Positions 38,462-49,972 of a stretch of 64,000 nt of DNA are shown here, piece after piece. This DNA is from Adineta ricciae (taxonomy: Eukaryota > Rotifera > Eurotatoria > Adinetida > Adinetidae), in NCBI GenBank assembly GCA_905250025.1, contig CAJNOJ010000058.1, forward strand, positions 248,001 to 312,000, read 5' to 3'. Positions within the stretch are counted from its first letter, which is position 1. Every line of letters starts with the position of its first letter. The notes under the pieces are model-generated. The model made no database searches, was not told the DNA's origin, and saw nothing but the letters and a program-made list of their open reading frames with translations. A program made the position numbers and the translations under genes.

Positions 38462-39498
38462 AATATGTTCTTGTTTCTTCAGTAAGATGCTGGTATATGA
38501 ATGAATGTCGGCGTGATGTTTGTGCATAGTATTTATATGCGATAAGTATCCAGGGATCATTCTTTTTTCTCTCAAAAGACTAAATAGATGTATATATATA
38601 TCACTTGTCTTTGTTGGCCGAATTCATTTCTTGACGGAATGACCGAGATTTCGAATGTGCGATTATTTATTTACTATAAACGTGTGACGAATAAGAACGA
38701 TTCGATATAATTGCAAGGTATTCAAAGCGCATTCGAATTGTACTTGTCTGATTACGATTAATAGAATATACCACGGTTTTTAACTAAATTTCAGAAACGG
38801 TTTCCATCAAATGTTAAACTAAACTATTTTTTATCGTGTAGATTGAAGTGACTTACATTTGGTAGACTGTTGCACTCATTTTGTGCAGTTCTTACGTTCT
38901 AGATCGTGACAAATGCGTTCTAAAGTACGTCTCAACAAGCGTGAAAGAGATCTTACATTCAGATATGACTTGATTTTCGCTCTTTACCTGTAAGAATGTT
39001 TATCGTGGAGATATCGATTGCATCTAATGTAAGCATGCTATTTTCGTAAGATAATCTGAAGGATTATTGTTCTACTTTATATATATTTCCAGAGTGTTGA
39101 GGTTTTGTGAAAAATTCTTCGACACATTTACAAGCAGCAACTAGATCGTCGTTCTCTTCGAAGGTATTTTATCAAACGATGCCAGTTCATCAAATATGGT
39201 GTGCTCTACGTTTTTCTTGAGCTAATGCATAGTTCATAATGCAATCTTTGACTAAGATATATCAAAAGAACAGTGCTGATCATCGTGGTGAAACTCCTAT
39301 TAGAAGCACTTGTGTCGTATAAGTGATACAAACCAAAGGCGGTCAAGATGACACCGATTCAACATCCTCTATCTCAAATACAAAATTTGGTTTCGGTTGA
39401 ACCAGATTTATTTGAAAATAATGTGATTATTAACATAACAGGAATGATATGAATTAAGGAAAAGATGAGAAGTTTTTCAATTAGGATGAATATTGAAT
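38462..39498. other. Region between the tandem copies
   Basis: The first 200 bases are the duplicated 5' flank. The rest, about 0.8 kb, shows no gene on either strand. Confidence 0.45.
38530..38537 (-). promoter_or_regulatory. TATA box of the intact Cys-rich peptide gene
   Basis: TATAAATA, 69 bases upstream of the ATG. The aligned position in the second copy (about 39940) reads CGTATACACA and has lost the match. Confidence 0.55.
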
Positions 39499-39866
39499 TT
39501 AACAAATTGCACCATGTGGTAAACGGATCGCGCGAGTATGACACCATGTGCAAGATTTACCTTTTGGACATTTCATGTTGGCGCATGTACCTATTGTTCT
39601 TTTGAAACTTGTAAATAGTTTCGAAGGAAAAACTCGAATTGGTCCTGGCGTTGGATCAATGTGGAAACCATGTTCACGATCGTCGACTGCTCCTTTCTTT
39701 ATATCGACTTTCTTAAAGGATAGTCGAGGAACTGAAAAGATGATTGTTACAAATTAAATTTTTGATTGGCCATTGTGACCGTTTCAAACAAAAGCTAATC
39801 TGATGTAGTCCAGATATGCTGTGCGATGATGAATAAGCAGATAGCAACCACGATCATTTTGGTCAT
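39499..39866 (-). pseudogene. Secreted Cys-rich peptide, second copy with lost splice donor
   Basis: Both exons are open: 39866-39800 (MTKMIVVAICLFIIAQHIWT) and 39731-39499, which joined would give 99 aa. The Cys cluster is kept (CANMKCPKGKSCTWC), as is EHGFHIDPTP. However, the donor at 39799 reads GATTAG where the sister gene has GTGAGT, and reading through meets a TAG at once. The 3' splice site (TTTTCAG) is intact. So it is either a recent pseudogene, a gene using a non-GT donor, or a base error. The exons themselves show no other damage. Confidence 0.6.
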
Positions 39867-40639
39867 GATGTGTTCTTGTCTCTTCAATAGTGTGTCGGTA
39901 GACGAATGAATTCTGACATGATTTATCTGCGTGGTGTGTGTATACGTTAAAATCCAGGGCCATCCTTCGTTCTTTCGAAAGACTAAATGGACGTATGCAT
40001 AAATTGTCTTTGTTGACTGAATCAATTTCTCGACGGAGTGATTTTGATCGCAGAGATTTAGTCAGCCGTATCACATATCAATAGTCTGACGTACTAAATA
40101 GTCAATAGCCACCAGTGAAATCGAAATCAATTGTTCATTGTATTCATTTGTTGTGCTTAGCGAGGTGTCGAAGAGCATTTGATTCGAATTCTTCTGTTAT
40201 ATGCTATTACAGTTATAGGTCGTTCGAAGTATAACTTGACATAGTTATATCCACCAATGATATTTTGTAGAACATGATGAAAATTTCTTTGTCTAATGGG
40301 AATTCAAATTTTCATTTTCGTTATTCAATCATTGAATGATCGATCCAATGACTAGTAGAATAGTCATTCGTAGAAAAAAGAATTGGATTATTAATAACTC
40401 AGTTCTCTTTTGTATACCTGTGATTGTTTTCTCTTGATTTTTTTGAGACAGTCGATTCTGAAGTATGCAGTTGCATGATTTTCGAGTTGTTTTTTCACAA
40501 AATCACACAACACAAACAAAGGAACAACGCAGTTTTCTGTCACTGTATATATATATATGCTTAAAAATTCCATTCGAATCATTCATTCAAAGAAATTTAC
40601 GACATCTGCATTTTGTATTTTCAATAAACAGCTATTCTA
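39867..40639. other. Divergent intergenic region
   Basis: Starts with the duplicated flank of the peptide gene (homologous to 38462-38670). The remainder is the promoter side of the plus-strand gene at 40640, with a short TA run near 40547-40558. An acceptor-like CAG lies 10 bases before its ATG. Confidence 0.4.
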
Positions 40640-41123
40640 ATGGGAGCTCTGAATACCAAAATCGATCCCGAAATCATCGCAACTATTCAAGAACAGGGAA
40701 AAATAATAGTTACTAATCTTCCAAAAAACGTTCTCGTAAGTCAATTGACAATGGCTTTGTAATTCTCTTCATACTCGAGTTTAGATCCAAAGATCAGATA
40801 TTATCCGAAAGATGAAAGAAGCAGCACCAGAACCATATGAAGGTCTTCTCTATTCGCATTTTCCTGATAATGTCGAGAAAGTCAATGCACTGGCTATTCA
40901 ATATGCCACCTCGAAAACAGCGAAGAAGAATATCGCGCTCGAAATAAATCAGGAAATCAAGCCAAAAGTTGATGAACAAGTTGCAAACCAAGAACCTGTG
41001 GTACAAGAAGCTACGCGAAAGGCAGTAAAGAAAACGGTGAAGAAAACTGTGAGCAAAGCGATGAAGATAGCCGTGAAGAACATTAATATTAATCAGCCCG
41101 ACATCGATACGGAAGATATTTAA
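40640..41123 (+). CDS. Unrecognised small Lys/Val-rich protein (144 aa), possible myristoylation
   Basis: Exons 40640-40735 and 40785-41123 with a 49-bp intron (GTAAG donor), phase 0. The N-terminus MGALNTKIDPEI could be N-myristoylated after Met removal (Gly2), though the context is not ideal. The middle is helical with YEGLLYSHFPDNVEKVNAL. The end is an amphipathic Lys/Val-rich helix (RKAVKKTVKKTVSKAMKIAV). No domain recognised; cytosolic or membrane-associated. AATAAA at 41172-41177. The gene converges on the next one with 66 bases between stops. Confidence 0.7.
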
Positions 41124-41171
41124 ACTTTCTATACGTATTTTTTGCGTAGAATTTCATAAATGTTGAAAATC

Positions 41172-41195
41172 AATAAAGAATTTTGTAATTTATTT
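41172..41195. terminator. Back-to-back poly(A) signals of two convergent genes
   Basis: AATAAA at 41172-41177 on + serves the upstream gene. On the minus strand AATAAA at 41195-41190 overlaps the TAA stop of the convergent gene. The two mRNAs must overlap in their 3' ends. Confidence 0.6.
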
Positions 41196-41948
41196 AATAT
41201 CGTGCTCATCATTGCTGAGGTGATTTTCGAGATCAACTATCAACTTCTCAACAGTTTCAAGTTCGTTTTTCAGTAAATTTCCTGAGTTCATCATCGTTTT
41301 ACGTCGCTGAAACATTGTTTTTGACCAATAATAATGTTGAATAGCAACATTCAATTGTCCTTGTTGAGCCAATACTTCTGCTTCGGCAAAGAAATATTTG
41401 CCAATATCGAATACTAGACGAGCTAGTAAACAATCTTCGTGATCGTACATTAAAATATGATCGCTATAATCAAGTGCCCATTCGTTAGTCGCAGCTCCAG
41501 CACCATCAGTTTCTCTCATGTTCATCTTTGCACAGAATATATAAATCGCTTGTGTCGTTCCAAATTGTTCTGGAAAGTTTTGAACAACTCGCGGTACGAT
41601 CACTTCTCCTTTCGAGCCAGACGATATCAAAAAGATACGTTTATCAAGATTATTTTCGATCGTTTTATAACACGTCGTAGGATCGTCAAATACTCGTAGA
41701 ACAAATTGAATTCCATCAAGTCGTGGGTATAGACTGGTATTCGAACAAATGCGAGCGTCAATGTCGATCTTGTCGAGACTTCTTTCGCATTCAGTAGTTG
41801 GATCTGTTATCATAAAAAAGTTTCTTTTCAACAGAAGACATTGCCCAGTTTTTCCAATGTGCTTGTCCAACCAAATAATCAGATGATTCGGTTCGACAGT
41901 ATCCTTGGAATCAACCGGACGATCAACGTGCAAACCAGGTTGTTCCAT
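41190..41948 (-). CDS. Unrecognised protein resembling N-terminal domain of rotifer multidomain proteins
   Basis: 252 aa, one exon, ATG at 41948. The core reads LIIWLDKHIG, LLLKRNFFMITDP, IFLISSGSKGEVIVPRVV and AIYIFCAKMN: alternating hydrophobic strands and helices of a Rossmann- or TIR-like alpha/beta fold. A helical tail follows (AEAEVLAQQGQLNVAIQHYY). In my recollection such a domain occurs in bdelloid proteins ahead of TPR or ADP-ribosyltransferase domains; here it stands alone. No catalytic motif visible. Function unknown. The stop codon is part of the poly(A) signal. Confidence 0.65.
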   Translation of the reverse strand: MEQPGLHVDRPVDSKDTVEPNHLIIWLDKHIGKTGQCLLLKRNFFMITDPTTECERSLDKIDIDARICSNTSLYPRLDGIQFVLRVFDDPTTCYKTIENNLDKRIFLISSGSKGEVIVPRVVQNFPEQFGTTQAIYIFCAKMNMRETDGAGAATNEWALDYSDHILMYDHEDCLLARLVFDIGKYFFAEAEVLAQQGQLNVAIQHYYWSKTMFQRRKTMMNSGNLLKNELETVEKLIVDLENHLSNDEHDIK

Positions 41949-42232
41949 GAGAACAAATATTCATCGAGTGAAAATAACATTGATTTATTTTGAAGGAAGT
42001 AGATAGTTGAAACTGATTTTTTCCCAGTATTAATCATACTTTTATTGCAGTAGACATGTCATCGTCATATAGGTAAGAGAAAAAAAAAAGGTAAAATCGA
42101 AGTGTTTTGTTGACTTATTCTATGTTTTATCTTCCACGCGTAAGACATGGCAAAATTACATTTTTATTTGTTTATCGACTTAAAATTTGTTTTCACATAC
42201 GTGAAACTAGAAAAAAATCACTTAAGAAACTT

Positions 42233-43267
42233 TTAACCGATTATTCCACCGCTGGCGTCAAGCCAATTAACAACAAAATCATATTCGTTGGCTGTTTCAA
42301 CACCGTAAAAACTAAAATATAATCTTGGAGTATCTTCTTCAATATGTTCGATATAGAATAGATCAGATCCTCTTGTGTTAAATTGAACACGATGGCCAGT
42401 ACCTGGTCCCGGATTGGAATTTGTCGTCGATGTGTAAACGTCTACTTTACCTTTATGAACATGTGCGTTAAGTTCGATGAATCCACCTTGACCGTTTCGA
42501 TTATTTCGGAAATGTTCTGTTGTATCGACTTGGTAGTATCGAAATGTGTTGCTAGGTGTTGATGTTTCTACTTTAATATTTGGAAGAACAAAAGCTGGAA
42601 TACCACATGTATATACAGTGATATTGTTCATTGCTGTAATTAATTCGGTATAGTTGTTGACGTGTACAACATGTTTTTTTTCGGTAGCAATTGTGAGGAG
42701 TTCTTTAGTGTTAATACCGGAACCAATACCAACAGCAAAAACACTAGATTTAGTTTGACTGAAGAATTGAGAAGACTCGACACCAACTGATGCACCGCAA
42801 TTGCTATTTCCATCGGTGAAAACAACAGCAATTCGTGAAACACCTTCATGAAGACCTCGACAATGTTTGCCACAAACCAGTCGAGCATCACGTAGTGCGT
42901 CTCCTGTAGCAGTACAACCACCGTTCATGTATGGAATGTTTTGAATCTTTCGAATTAGAACATCTTTGGTGAAGTCTGACATAGGCATGTTATGAAAAGC
43001 GATTGGCATGTCAACAGTTTGTCCATAATTGAACACCCATACTTGTACTTTCTTGGGACCAATTTGTAACATGGAAACCATTTCAATGAGAGCTTTTTTA
43101 GCATTTTCAAATGCAGCAGCGCCAATACTACCGGACGAGTCGAGGATAATGAACAGATCCATAATTGTTTTGCAATTGTTCTCCGCCCGTTCTTCGATCT
43201 GCTCTAAAAGAGATTTGGCAGAAACTGCCGATACTACAACCAATAGAACCAGATAGAGTACACGCAT
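42233..43267 (-). CDS. Secreted von Willebrand factor A domain protein
   Basis: 344 aa, intronless. The ATG at 43267 is chosen since it begins the signal peptide MRVLYLVLLVVVSAVSA. The vWFA domain follows directly: MIDAS motif ILDSSGSIG (D43-x-S-x-S), the second site Thr in GGCTATGDAL, and the third site Asp in VVFTDGNSN, all needed for metal-dependent ligand binding. A second beta-rich domain (about 225-344) lacks a known signature; it holds RVQFNTRGSDLFYIEHIEED and ends LDASGGIIG. Four or more Cys lie in and around the vWFA domain (NNCKTI, GGCTAT, VCGKHC). Likely an extracellular adhesion or immune-type protein. Confidence 0.88.
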   Translation of the reverse strand: MRVLYLVLLVVVSAVSAKSLLEQIEERAENNCKTIMDLFIILDSSGSIGAAAFENAKKALIEMVSMLQIGPKKVQVWVFNYGQTVDMPIAFHNMPMSDFTKDVLIRKIQNIPYMNGGCTATGDALRDARLVCGKHCRGLHEGVSRIAVVFTDGNSNCGASVGVESSQFFSQTKSSVFAVGIGSGINTKELLTIATEKKHVVHVNNYTELITAMNNITVYTCGIPAFVLPNIKVETSTPSNTFRYYQVDTTEHFRNNRNGQGGFIELNAHVHKGKVDVYTSTTNSNPGPGTGHRVQFNTRGSDLFYIEHIEEDTPRLYFSFYGVETANEYDFVVNWLDASGGIIG

Positions 43268-44161
43268 AGTTATATGCGAATTAAAATATCTCCTGTTAAC
43301 TGTTTTAGACACGAGACACTACTGCACTTCATATAGTTTTTCGTCGACCGAGTTGTGATTTTCTTGTCTATAGCACAGGTGTGTTTTCGATCGATAAGAA
43401 TCGCAATTCCTTGAGAAATTCAAATGTGTGCTCAGATGAATGATTCAGTTCTTAGCTCTTCGGGGAAAATGGAAATATGATGTCATTTATATGAGACAAA
43501 GGCCTTCTGTAACTTCAAAAATGATTCAGACCGTTCTTATCATCATGTGACCATTTGCTAAATTCAAACCTTTTCTAAGTCTCCAGATCGTGCAATCAAT
43601 ATTCATCGTATCTAAGTTTAGACAATCGATCGAATTGCTCACTAATCGGAATTTTTATGCATTGAACGTCAAGATTCGGTAGTCTAAAAGAGCAAGGCAG
43701 TGAATCGTCTAAATCCGTCGATATTTGTGCATTCAAGTGCATAAAGCTAAAAGTACGCTTTTCAAACTAAACTTCACCAATATTCTTCACATAAGGAAAC
43801 TTCTTGGAACGTATCTGTCAATAATATCAAGTTTGGAAGGATTGTTTCCACACTTAATTCAAGTAATTTCAAATTCTGTATATAAATGTGAAGAAGACGT
43901 TCTCATTTGTAAAATAATGATTCAATTTAATATTTAATCTGTATAAACGACCCGTTATCCGAGGAATATTTGATAATGAATCGTGCTTTTAAGCGTGGGC
44001 AATGGCATATTCTAGGGTCGGCGATACTTTCCATGACATAAATGGAATTATTCAAATTGAAAAGGAATAAGTTTTGGCAGAGTGTAGATCTTGCCAATAC
44101 TTTGATATCGGAAAAGATCGTATTGTCAAACCAACGATTCAATTCGATCGAGAGTGTCTTA
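43268..44161. other. Intergenic, 0.9 kb
   Basis: Promoter of the vWFA gene (ACTATATGA at about 43327) and unstructured DNA. On minus 44142-43927 an open stretch (TLSIELNRWFDNTIFSDIKV) may be the continuation of the F-box remnant. Confidence 0.35.
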
Positions 44162-44272
44162 TTAATCAGACAGCGTGATTGTATGATCGATTAGTGAAGA
44201 CAAAATTCGCAATACGTTCTTTGTAGAAGAAGTATAGTAGAAAAGTTCGTTTGGTAATAATTCCAATTTCAT
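44162..44272 (-). pseudogene. F-box protein remnant
   Basis: The ATG at 44272 begins KLELLPNELFYYTSSTKNVL and RILSSLIDHT, matching the F-box core (leucine-pair, PxE, then helix with LLRI). It stops after 36 codons. Sequence like the usual following region resumes in minus 44142-43927 after the stop. No intact gene. Confidence 0.45.
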
Positions 44273-44719
44273 TACATTGTCTCTGATTATGTTAATCGAA
44301 ATTATCGATAGAAGTGACCTTTTTTTTAACGATTCAGATATTGAAATATCCCAAATCGAATCACATGCTTTGTTTCTATAAATAACCAAATACATTTTGC
44401 GTCGATAATAAATCGACCGCAGGTACAAAATACAATATCGATAGAACGAAAAGAAAGCAAACAATATGTGTTCGTTCTTCAATATAATCGAAAAGAAAAT
44501 CACCGTTATTTTTTCTCACATTCCCAGTAGTACTTCTCTGTTGAATACTTGATCATAAAAATAAATTTACATTTCTATGTCCGATGTGTAATCTGTGTCA
44601 ATGTTTCGCCATTATCGTGGACAGTTAGTTTCAACACAGGATATGTCTTCATCTTGATTTGTATTTCAAGTCTTTTGCTGCCGTAACAATGATGTATAAT
44701 CACTCAATACCGTGAGTTT

Positions 44720-46290
44720 CGGATATCAAAATATTTGAAATGCTCGAGTAAAGTATCTGTCTAACACGTTGAGAGATAATACGAAGAGTAGTATTACTTT
44801 TCCTTGTGTATCTATCGCATAGAGTTGCTTACGTTCTGATGAACAAACAATTACAGTTCTTCACTTTGATGATCAACAAATTGGAAGTATCGTAGCAGAA
44901 TGTTATAGCTGATGGCCTACGAAATAATCAAGTAAGTTCACATTCTTGTATATAGACATTAGACACGTTAGATCTTTGACAGAATCGAATAGGTGATGCT
45001 GGTTTGCAGCATCTCTCCAACAAATTAATAGAAAGTGCAGCACTTTCTATTACTGTTTGTCTTTGAATAACTCACATTAATTTCCTAAATAGACACTTGT
45101 TATCATACGGCTCACCTATAATCAAATTGCAAACGTGGGAATTGAACATTTGGCAAATGGATTGAGAAGCAATGACGTTAGTCGTCTTTTTATAGAGTCT
45201 GAGTACATTCACTTTGTTCGAATAGACGCTCGACACGTTGGATCTTTGAAATAGTCGCATCGGAAGTGTTAAAGCACAGCGCCCTGCTGATGCTTTAGTT
45301 GTTAACAGCGTGAATCAGAATTGTTCGACAGATATTTTTCCTTCTATATGATTCCATACAGCTTTTGAAAAGTTTGCACTTTTGAATGAACTACATCCAA
45401 GACGTTGGTGGAAAATATCTAGTAAACACATAACAATATACTGAAGTAATACTTATCTTATTTTTATTCATTGCATAATGTAACTACCAGCTTATCATTT
45501 GGCAGACACTTAATACGCTAGATCGTCAACGTAATCACATCGGAGACGATGCCATGTACTCCCTGACAGGTGCTCTAGATCTAAACAAGATTACTCTTAT
45601 TTACTTGTCTCTGTTATTATCTTCGTCTTTTCTTTATTTTACAGCCACATAAAAGCCTTAATCTTCGATATAATCAGATAGGGGAATTAGGAGCACAGAA
45701 TTTAACTAACACATTCCGCAAAAAGATGATGATTATACAGATTCTAAATTCGCCACTATAGCTCATACAAGTTCTTTCAGTCGTTCAGTACGTCACTCGT
45801 CAAAAATAATCGAATTGATAACGTTGGTATTGAACAGCTGGCTGACATATTAATGAACAATAAGGTACTCCCTCTCTCTCTCTCTTTCTATCGTCACCCA
45901 ATACTTCTTTCTCAAATATATCGTAGGCGCTGACTTATTTAGACTTGCCCGGTAATAAGGTTACCAATTTTCGCGTGAGAAGCATGGTTCATTGTTTAAA
46001 ACAACATAGCGTAACACTCGACAACCTTTTGTTTACACGACATACTTAAATTTCATGCATACAGACACTTCGCATGTTAAATCACAACGTAAATCCATTC
46101 GGAGTTTTTAGAGTACAATATCTGGCTAATCTTTTGCTAGAAAATACCGTAATTAAGATAATTTTCTCAACCACATACAAATGTTCTCATTCAGACAGTC
46201 ATCACTCTAAAACTCTACGATAACGGCATCAGCAATGGATTGAAAAAGCAAATCTCGACGAAACTCTTACAGAATGAACAACTCGCACAT
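44720..46290 (+). pseudogene. Decayed leucine-rich-repeat (RNI/NLR type) gene
   Basis: About eight LRR units follow each other at 100-300-base spacing, as in one-repeat-per-exon genes. Examples: TLDL*QNRIGDAGLQHLSNK (about 44964-45025), TLDL*NSRIGS (45235), LNTLDRQRNHIGDDAMYSL (45510), LNLRYNQIGELGAQNLTNTF (45659), NNRIDNVGIEQLADILMNNK (45805), ALTYLDLPGNKV (45928), TLRMLNHNVNPFG (46069) and VITLKLYDNGIS (46200). At least two units carry the same TGA after LDL, and others lack key residues. A CT microsatellite lies in one intron at about 45869. No start or N-terminal domain is visible. Confidence 0.7.
45869..45888 (+). repeat. (CT)n microsatellite
   Basis: Simple ct run in the decayed LRR gene. 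Confidence 0.8.
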
Positions 46291-48139
46291 GAAAACTGAC
46301 TTTCATCAGACGTCATCGAGTTTAATTTCAATTCTTCTATTCATTAAAAGAAAAGGTGTTCTTATGCCCTGCACAAAGAAATAAATTTGAATACCTCGAA
46401 TCCAGGATGTAATGCCGTAATACATTTTGATGAATTATCAATTAAGACTTCTCATTTTGTTTAAGCAAACAATGCTCTTTTCAATCATCGTTGTTGTTTA
46501 TCCAGTAATTCAAAAGAAAACGTCAAGTAATCAGCTCGATTGACAAAGTTAAGATAATCATCACTTTCAAGTCATAACTGAGAAAACAGACTGTCAACTG
46601 CGAATAAGAACACATTAGCTATGATATCATAAGCAAGTGTACTAAGTTTCACTGGTAACATTTAGGTTGTTCGATAGACAAATTACACACAAAGCGAACC
46701 ATTTTGTTAATTAAACTCTAAAATATCACGTGTAACTTCGTAAACTTTTCTTATAAATATTCCTTAGAAATGAATGCAATCCTTTTAAAATAGACTTTTT
46801 TTTTCTTCTTAAAATATATCAGAGCAGTTGTTAGTGCGTATTATTTAACGGTAATAGCTATGTCTCCAACGTCAATGTATTATCAGAGCAAAACAATATA
46901 CCATCTGTGACTTCAAATAGTGTGTGTGTGTTTGTCATGAAGATAGTTCTAAGTTAAAACCCGAATCGGTCAAGAGAAAAGCAATTTTTTGCGATTATTT
47001 TTCTGCCAAAACAAGTCATCCACACCTCCGCTTCGATCATCGTCAAGAAAATAGTGAAAGAAGACGCAGAAGAAGAAAAACAAGAAGGTTACCGATTCAT
47101 TTTTTTTCTCTTCTTCACGTTAGCGAACTGACGCGGCAAAGGTGATTTTAAAAATATGTTATGCATAGGTGTCTTTCAAACGTGTTTTCGTATGTCTCGC
47201 TGTCTGCTTTTCCTCTCATTTTGTTTCACCGATATTTTCTCGTATGGAGCAAATGCATTAATAATTATCATTTGTTCTTATTTTTTGAATATGTAGCCTT
47301 GATCCTGTCTCATATTTTTCTTCCTTTTCAACAAGAATTACATTTATATTGTGTGCGTGTCGCTGTGTTCTTTTCTTTCTTATTGAAAAAAGAAACGCCG
47401 GCTGGTGAAGAAAGAAAAGAAGATTTTTTCTCTCTCTCTCTCGCGTTTCCAGTCCTCAGTTTTCATCTCTTGTCATAATTAAAGTCCTCAACAAGCAAAG
47501 GATCCATTCATTTTTGAAAATCTTATTCCCTATCATTATAATATGATTTATTATTTATAAAACCTTCGAACGTACTTCGCTGACGAGATTTTCTTTTTTG
47601 TTTTGCTAGTGAACTTCTTCTTCATCGACATAATCATCAATTAACTAATGTTTAACCTTGAACATGCTTAGACGTTATTCTTCTGTGTTGACACATTCCA
47701 CATGACACTTAAACATCCTCCCTTCATTTTTCTTTGCTTGTTTGGTCGCAATCCAGGGTATTATGTTTACGATATTCATTTTAAGTATGTACGCAGGCAT
47801 TTGTTTGTTAGGTGGAGAGAGAGAGAGAAAAAGAACATTTGTCAATGAGATTGGATAATCACGTTCGTAACTGTCATATCTTGTTAAAAGGGGTAAGAAA
47901 TTAACATTTGTATTTAAGTAAATTTATTCATTTCGGCAATTAAGGTGAGTAGGTAAAGAAGTCATTCTCGTTTGGGAACTATTTTATAGTAATCGTTTTT
48001 TTTTCTCTCTCTTTATATTGTTAATTGTTATTTCTTCTCAAGTCATACTAAATGACGGAAATTGATAAATGGAAAATGTTCCTTTGCTTTTTCTTTTCAA
48101 TGGATGTATTTTGACATTCAATCATCCTTTTGATGAACA
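46291..48139. other. Long intergenic region, 1.85 kb
   Basis: No supported gene. Low-complexity T- and CT-rich stretches (47430-47448), a GA run at 47815-47828 and short plus-strand frames at 46924-47478 that have no domain. Probably promoter and 5'UTR space of the zinc-finger gene. Confidence 0.4.
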
Positions 48140-49972
48140 ATGGCGTCATTTTTCGTTTTTAGATTAGAATATTATTTTGAATGCACACAAATCTTCTCTC
48201 TACACATTGTCCAAACGACTATGTGCATTCAAAAACTTCTGTCATCTAACACACCACAAATTCTACCAATGAATTCGCCGAAACACAAACTATCCAACGA
48301 CATTGACGATGATCAAGTCGAAGCGATGCATTTTGATGTACAGTCACCGGCGCGTACCTACGCCCTGATCGAAACCGATGCGTGTGAATTGGAACAAATT
48401 ATCGACCTACTAAAGCAATTTTTCCCAAAGACAAAAATCCTAGATTATAATCATACAACACAATCAACTGCAAGCCAAGCACAAACACCTGTTACTTCGC
48501 AATTTCTGATCTCGTCGATTGAAAATGATCAAACAAGCACGAGTGTCAGTTTACAAGTAAAAATAATCGAAATTATTCACACAAAAAAAACAACACTTTT
48601 TCATTCAATTTTAGACCTTCAAAGGTAAAGTTAAGGATTATCTTCAACGTCGTTATTTAGAACAAACAAATGAACCTCAATCACGAAAGGACATGTTAAC
48701 AAAGCATCGTACCGAACAAATGAGTTCATTCGATCTCTCATCATCCACCCTTCCTAAACCTACCATAGCATTTAAATCTCATTCATTCGATTCTTCACAA
48801 AGTTCGACGATGAAAGCCGAACAGTATCTTCTAAGTCCTACATCGAGTAAACGAGGTTTACTACGACATTATACAACTATCGATATCGACGATGCATCAA
48901 ATGATGCTGGAAAAATTACTTTTAGTATCAATCAACCCGACGATGATGACGACAATGATGATGACGATGTTGTACAGGAGGAAGAGGAAACTAAACCGTT
49001 GTTGTCATATCGACATTCATCAACCGAATCTCGAACTACTAAACAAAACAATCATCTTCTCTTACCTTATCATCCTCATTCTCACGATCAGGATCAAAAT
49101 GCACGAACACCTTACTCTAGTGGCATGCAATTACCACTAACTCCATATTCGGTTTCGAGCGATCCTGGTCCGTTTCGCTCGCCTTGGTTTAATACTCCAA
49201 CATCTCCGTTCAACTTTCGCTTTCCTCAAACTCAAGAACAAGTCCACGTGAATGCCCAAGGAACAATTGCTCAATTATCGACGTTAACAAAAATGTTATG
49301 TGATGAGCCAAGTATTTTCACGCCTATTAGCCCCAGGTAAAAAGAATTCTTTTTCGATGACGTCAATGCCGAGTATTAATAAAATATGTTTTTAATCTAG
49401 GATCAAAACAGAAAAACATCAATCAAATTCTTCTAGAGATTCGTCATCAGTTCCACCGTGTCAGATTTGTCGACAAGAATTTAATTCTCATCAAATGTAA
49501 ATTCACAACCCGCCGTTCTCCGTTCTTTATCTGTCTGTTCTAGGTACTTATCCCATTACCGCACTCATTTAGAAAATCCATGTGAACTTGATCAATCAGA
49601 TACATTATATTGTGATCGTGCAGGTGATCTACGGAATTACTCTTGTAAAATATGCTTCAAACGTTTTTCTCGGTAAGTACCGGCGAATTCCTTCATGTAG
49701 AAACACTTGCCATTTCTTCCAGAAGTGATATGCTAAATCGACATTTACGTTCTCATTCGGGCATTCGTCCATATCGCTGTACAATGTGTAACACATACTT
49801 CTCTCGTAGTGATCATTTATCTACTCATTTACGCACGCATACGGGCGAAAAGCCGTACACATGTCCACAATGTTCCTACACAGCGTGCCGACGAGATATG
49901 ATAACAAGACATTTGAAAATTCACACCAAACAACGATCTGAAAGGAAAAATGCTACAAGTAACGAGTTTTGA
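48140..49972 (+). CDS. EGR-like C2H2 zinc-finger transcription factor
   Basis: Five exons: 48140-48556, 48615-49336, 49401-49496, 49544-49672 and 49723-49972; 537 aa, phase exact. A later ATG at 48221 (MCIQKLLSSN) could be the true start. The long N-terminus is Ser/Thr/Gln-rich with an acidic run (PDDDDDNDDDDVVQEEEE), typical of an activation region. Four zinc fingers at the C-terminus: a divergent first finger (CQICRQEFNSHQMYLSHYRTH), then CKICFKRFSRSDMLNRHLRSH-type, CTMCNTYFSRSDHLSTHL and CPQCSYTACRRDMITRHLKI fingers with linkers HSGIRPY and HTGEKPY. RSDHLSTH in the middle finger matches the EGR recognition helix. So it should bind GC-rich sites resembling EGR sites (inference). Introns split the fingers. 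AATAAA at 50000-50005. Confidence 0.88.

Noticed and set aside
46924..47478. Two plus-strand frames rich in Arg or Phe
   Set aside because: Low-complexity sequence, no splice logic and no recognisable protein.
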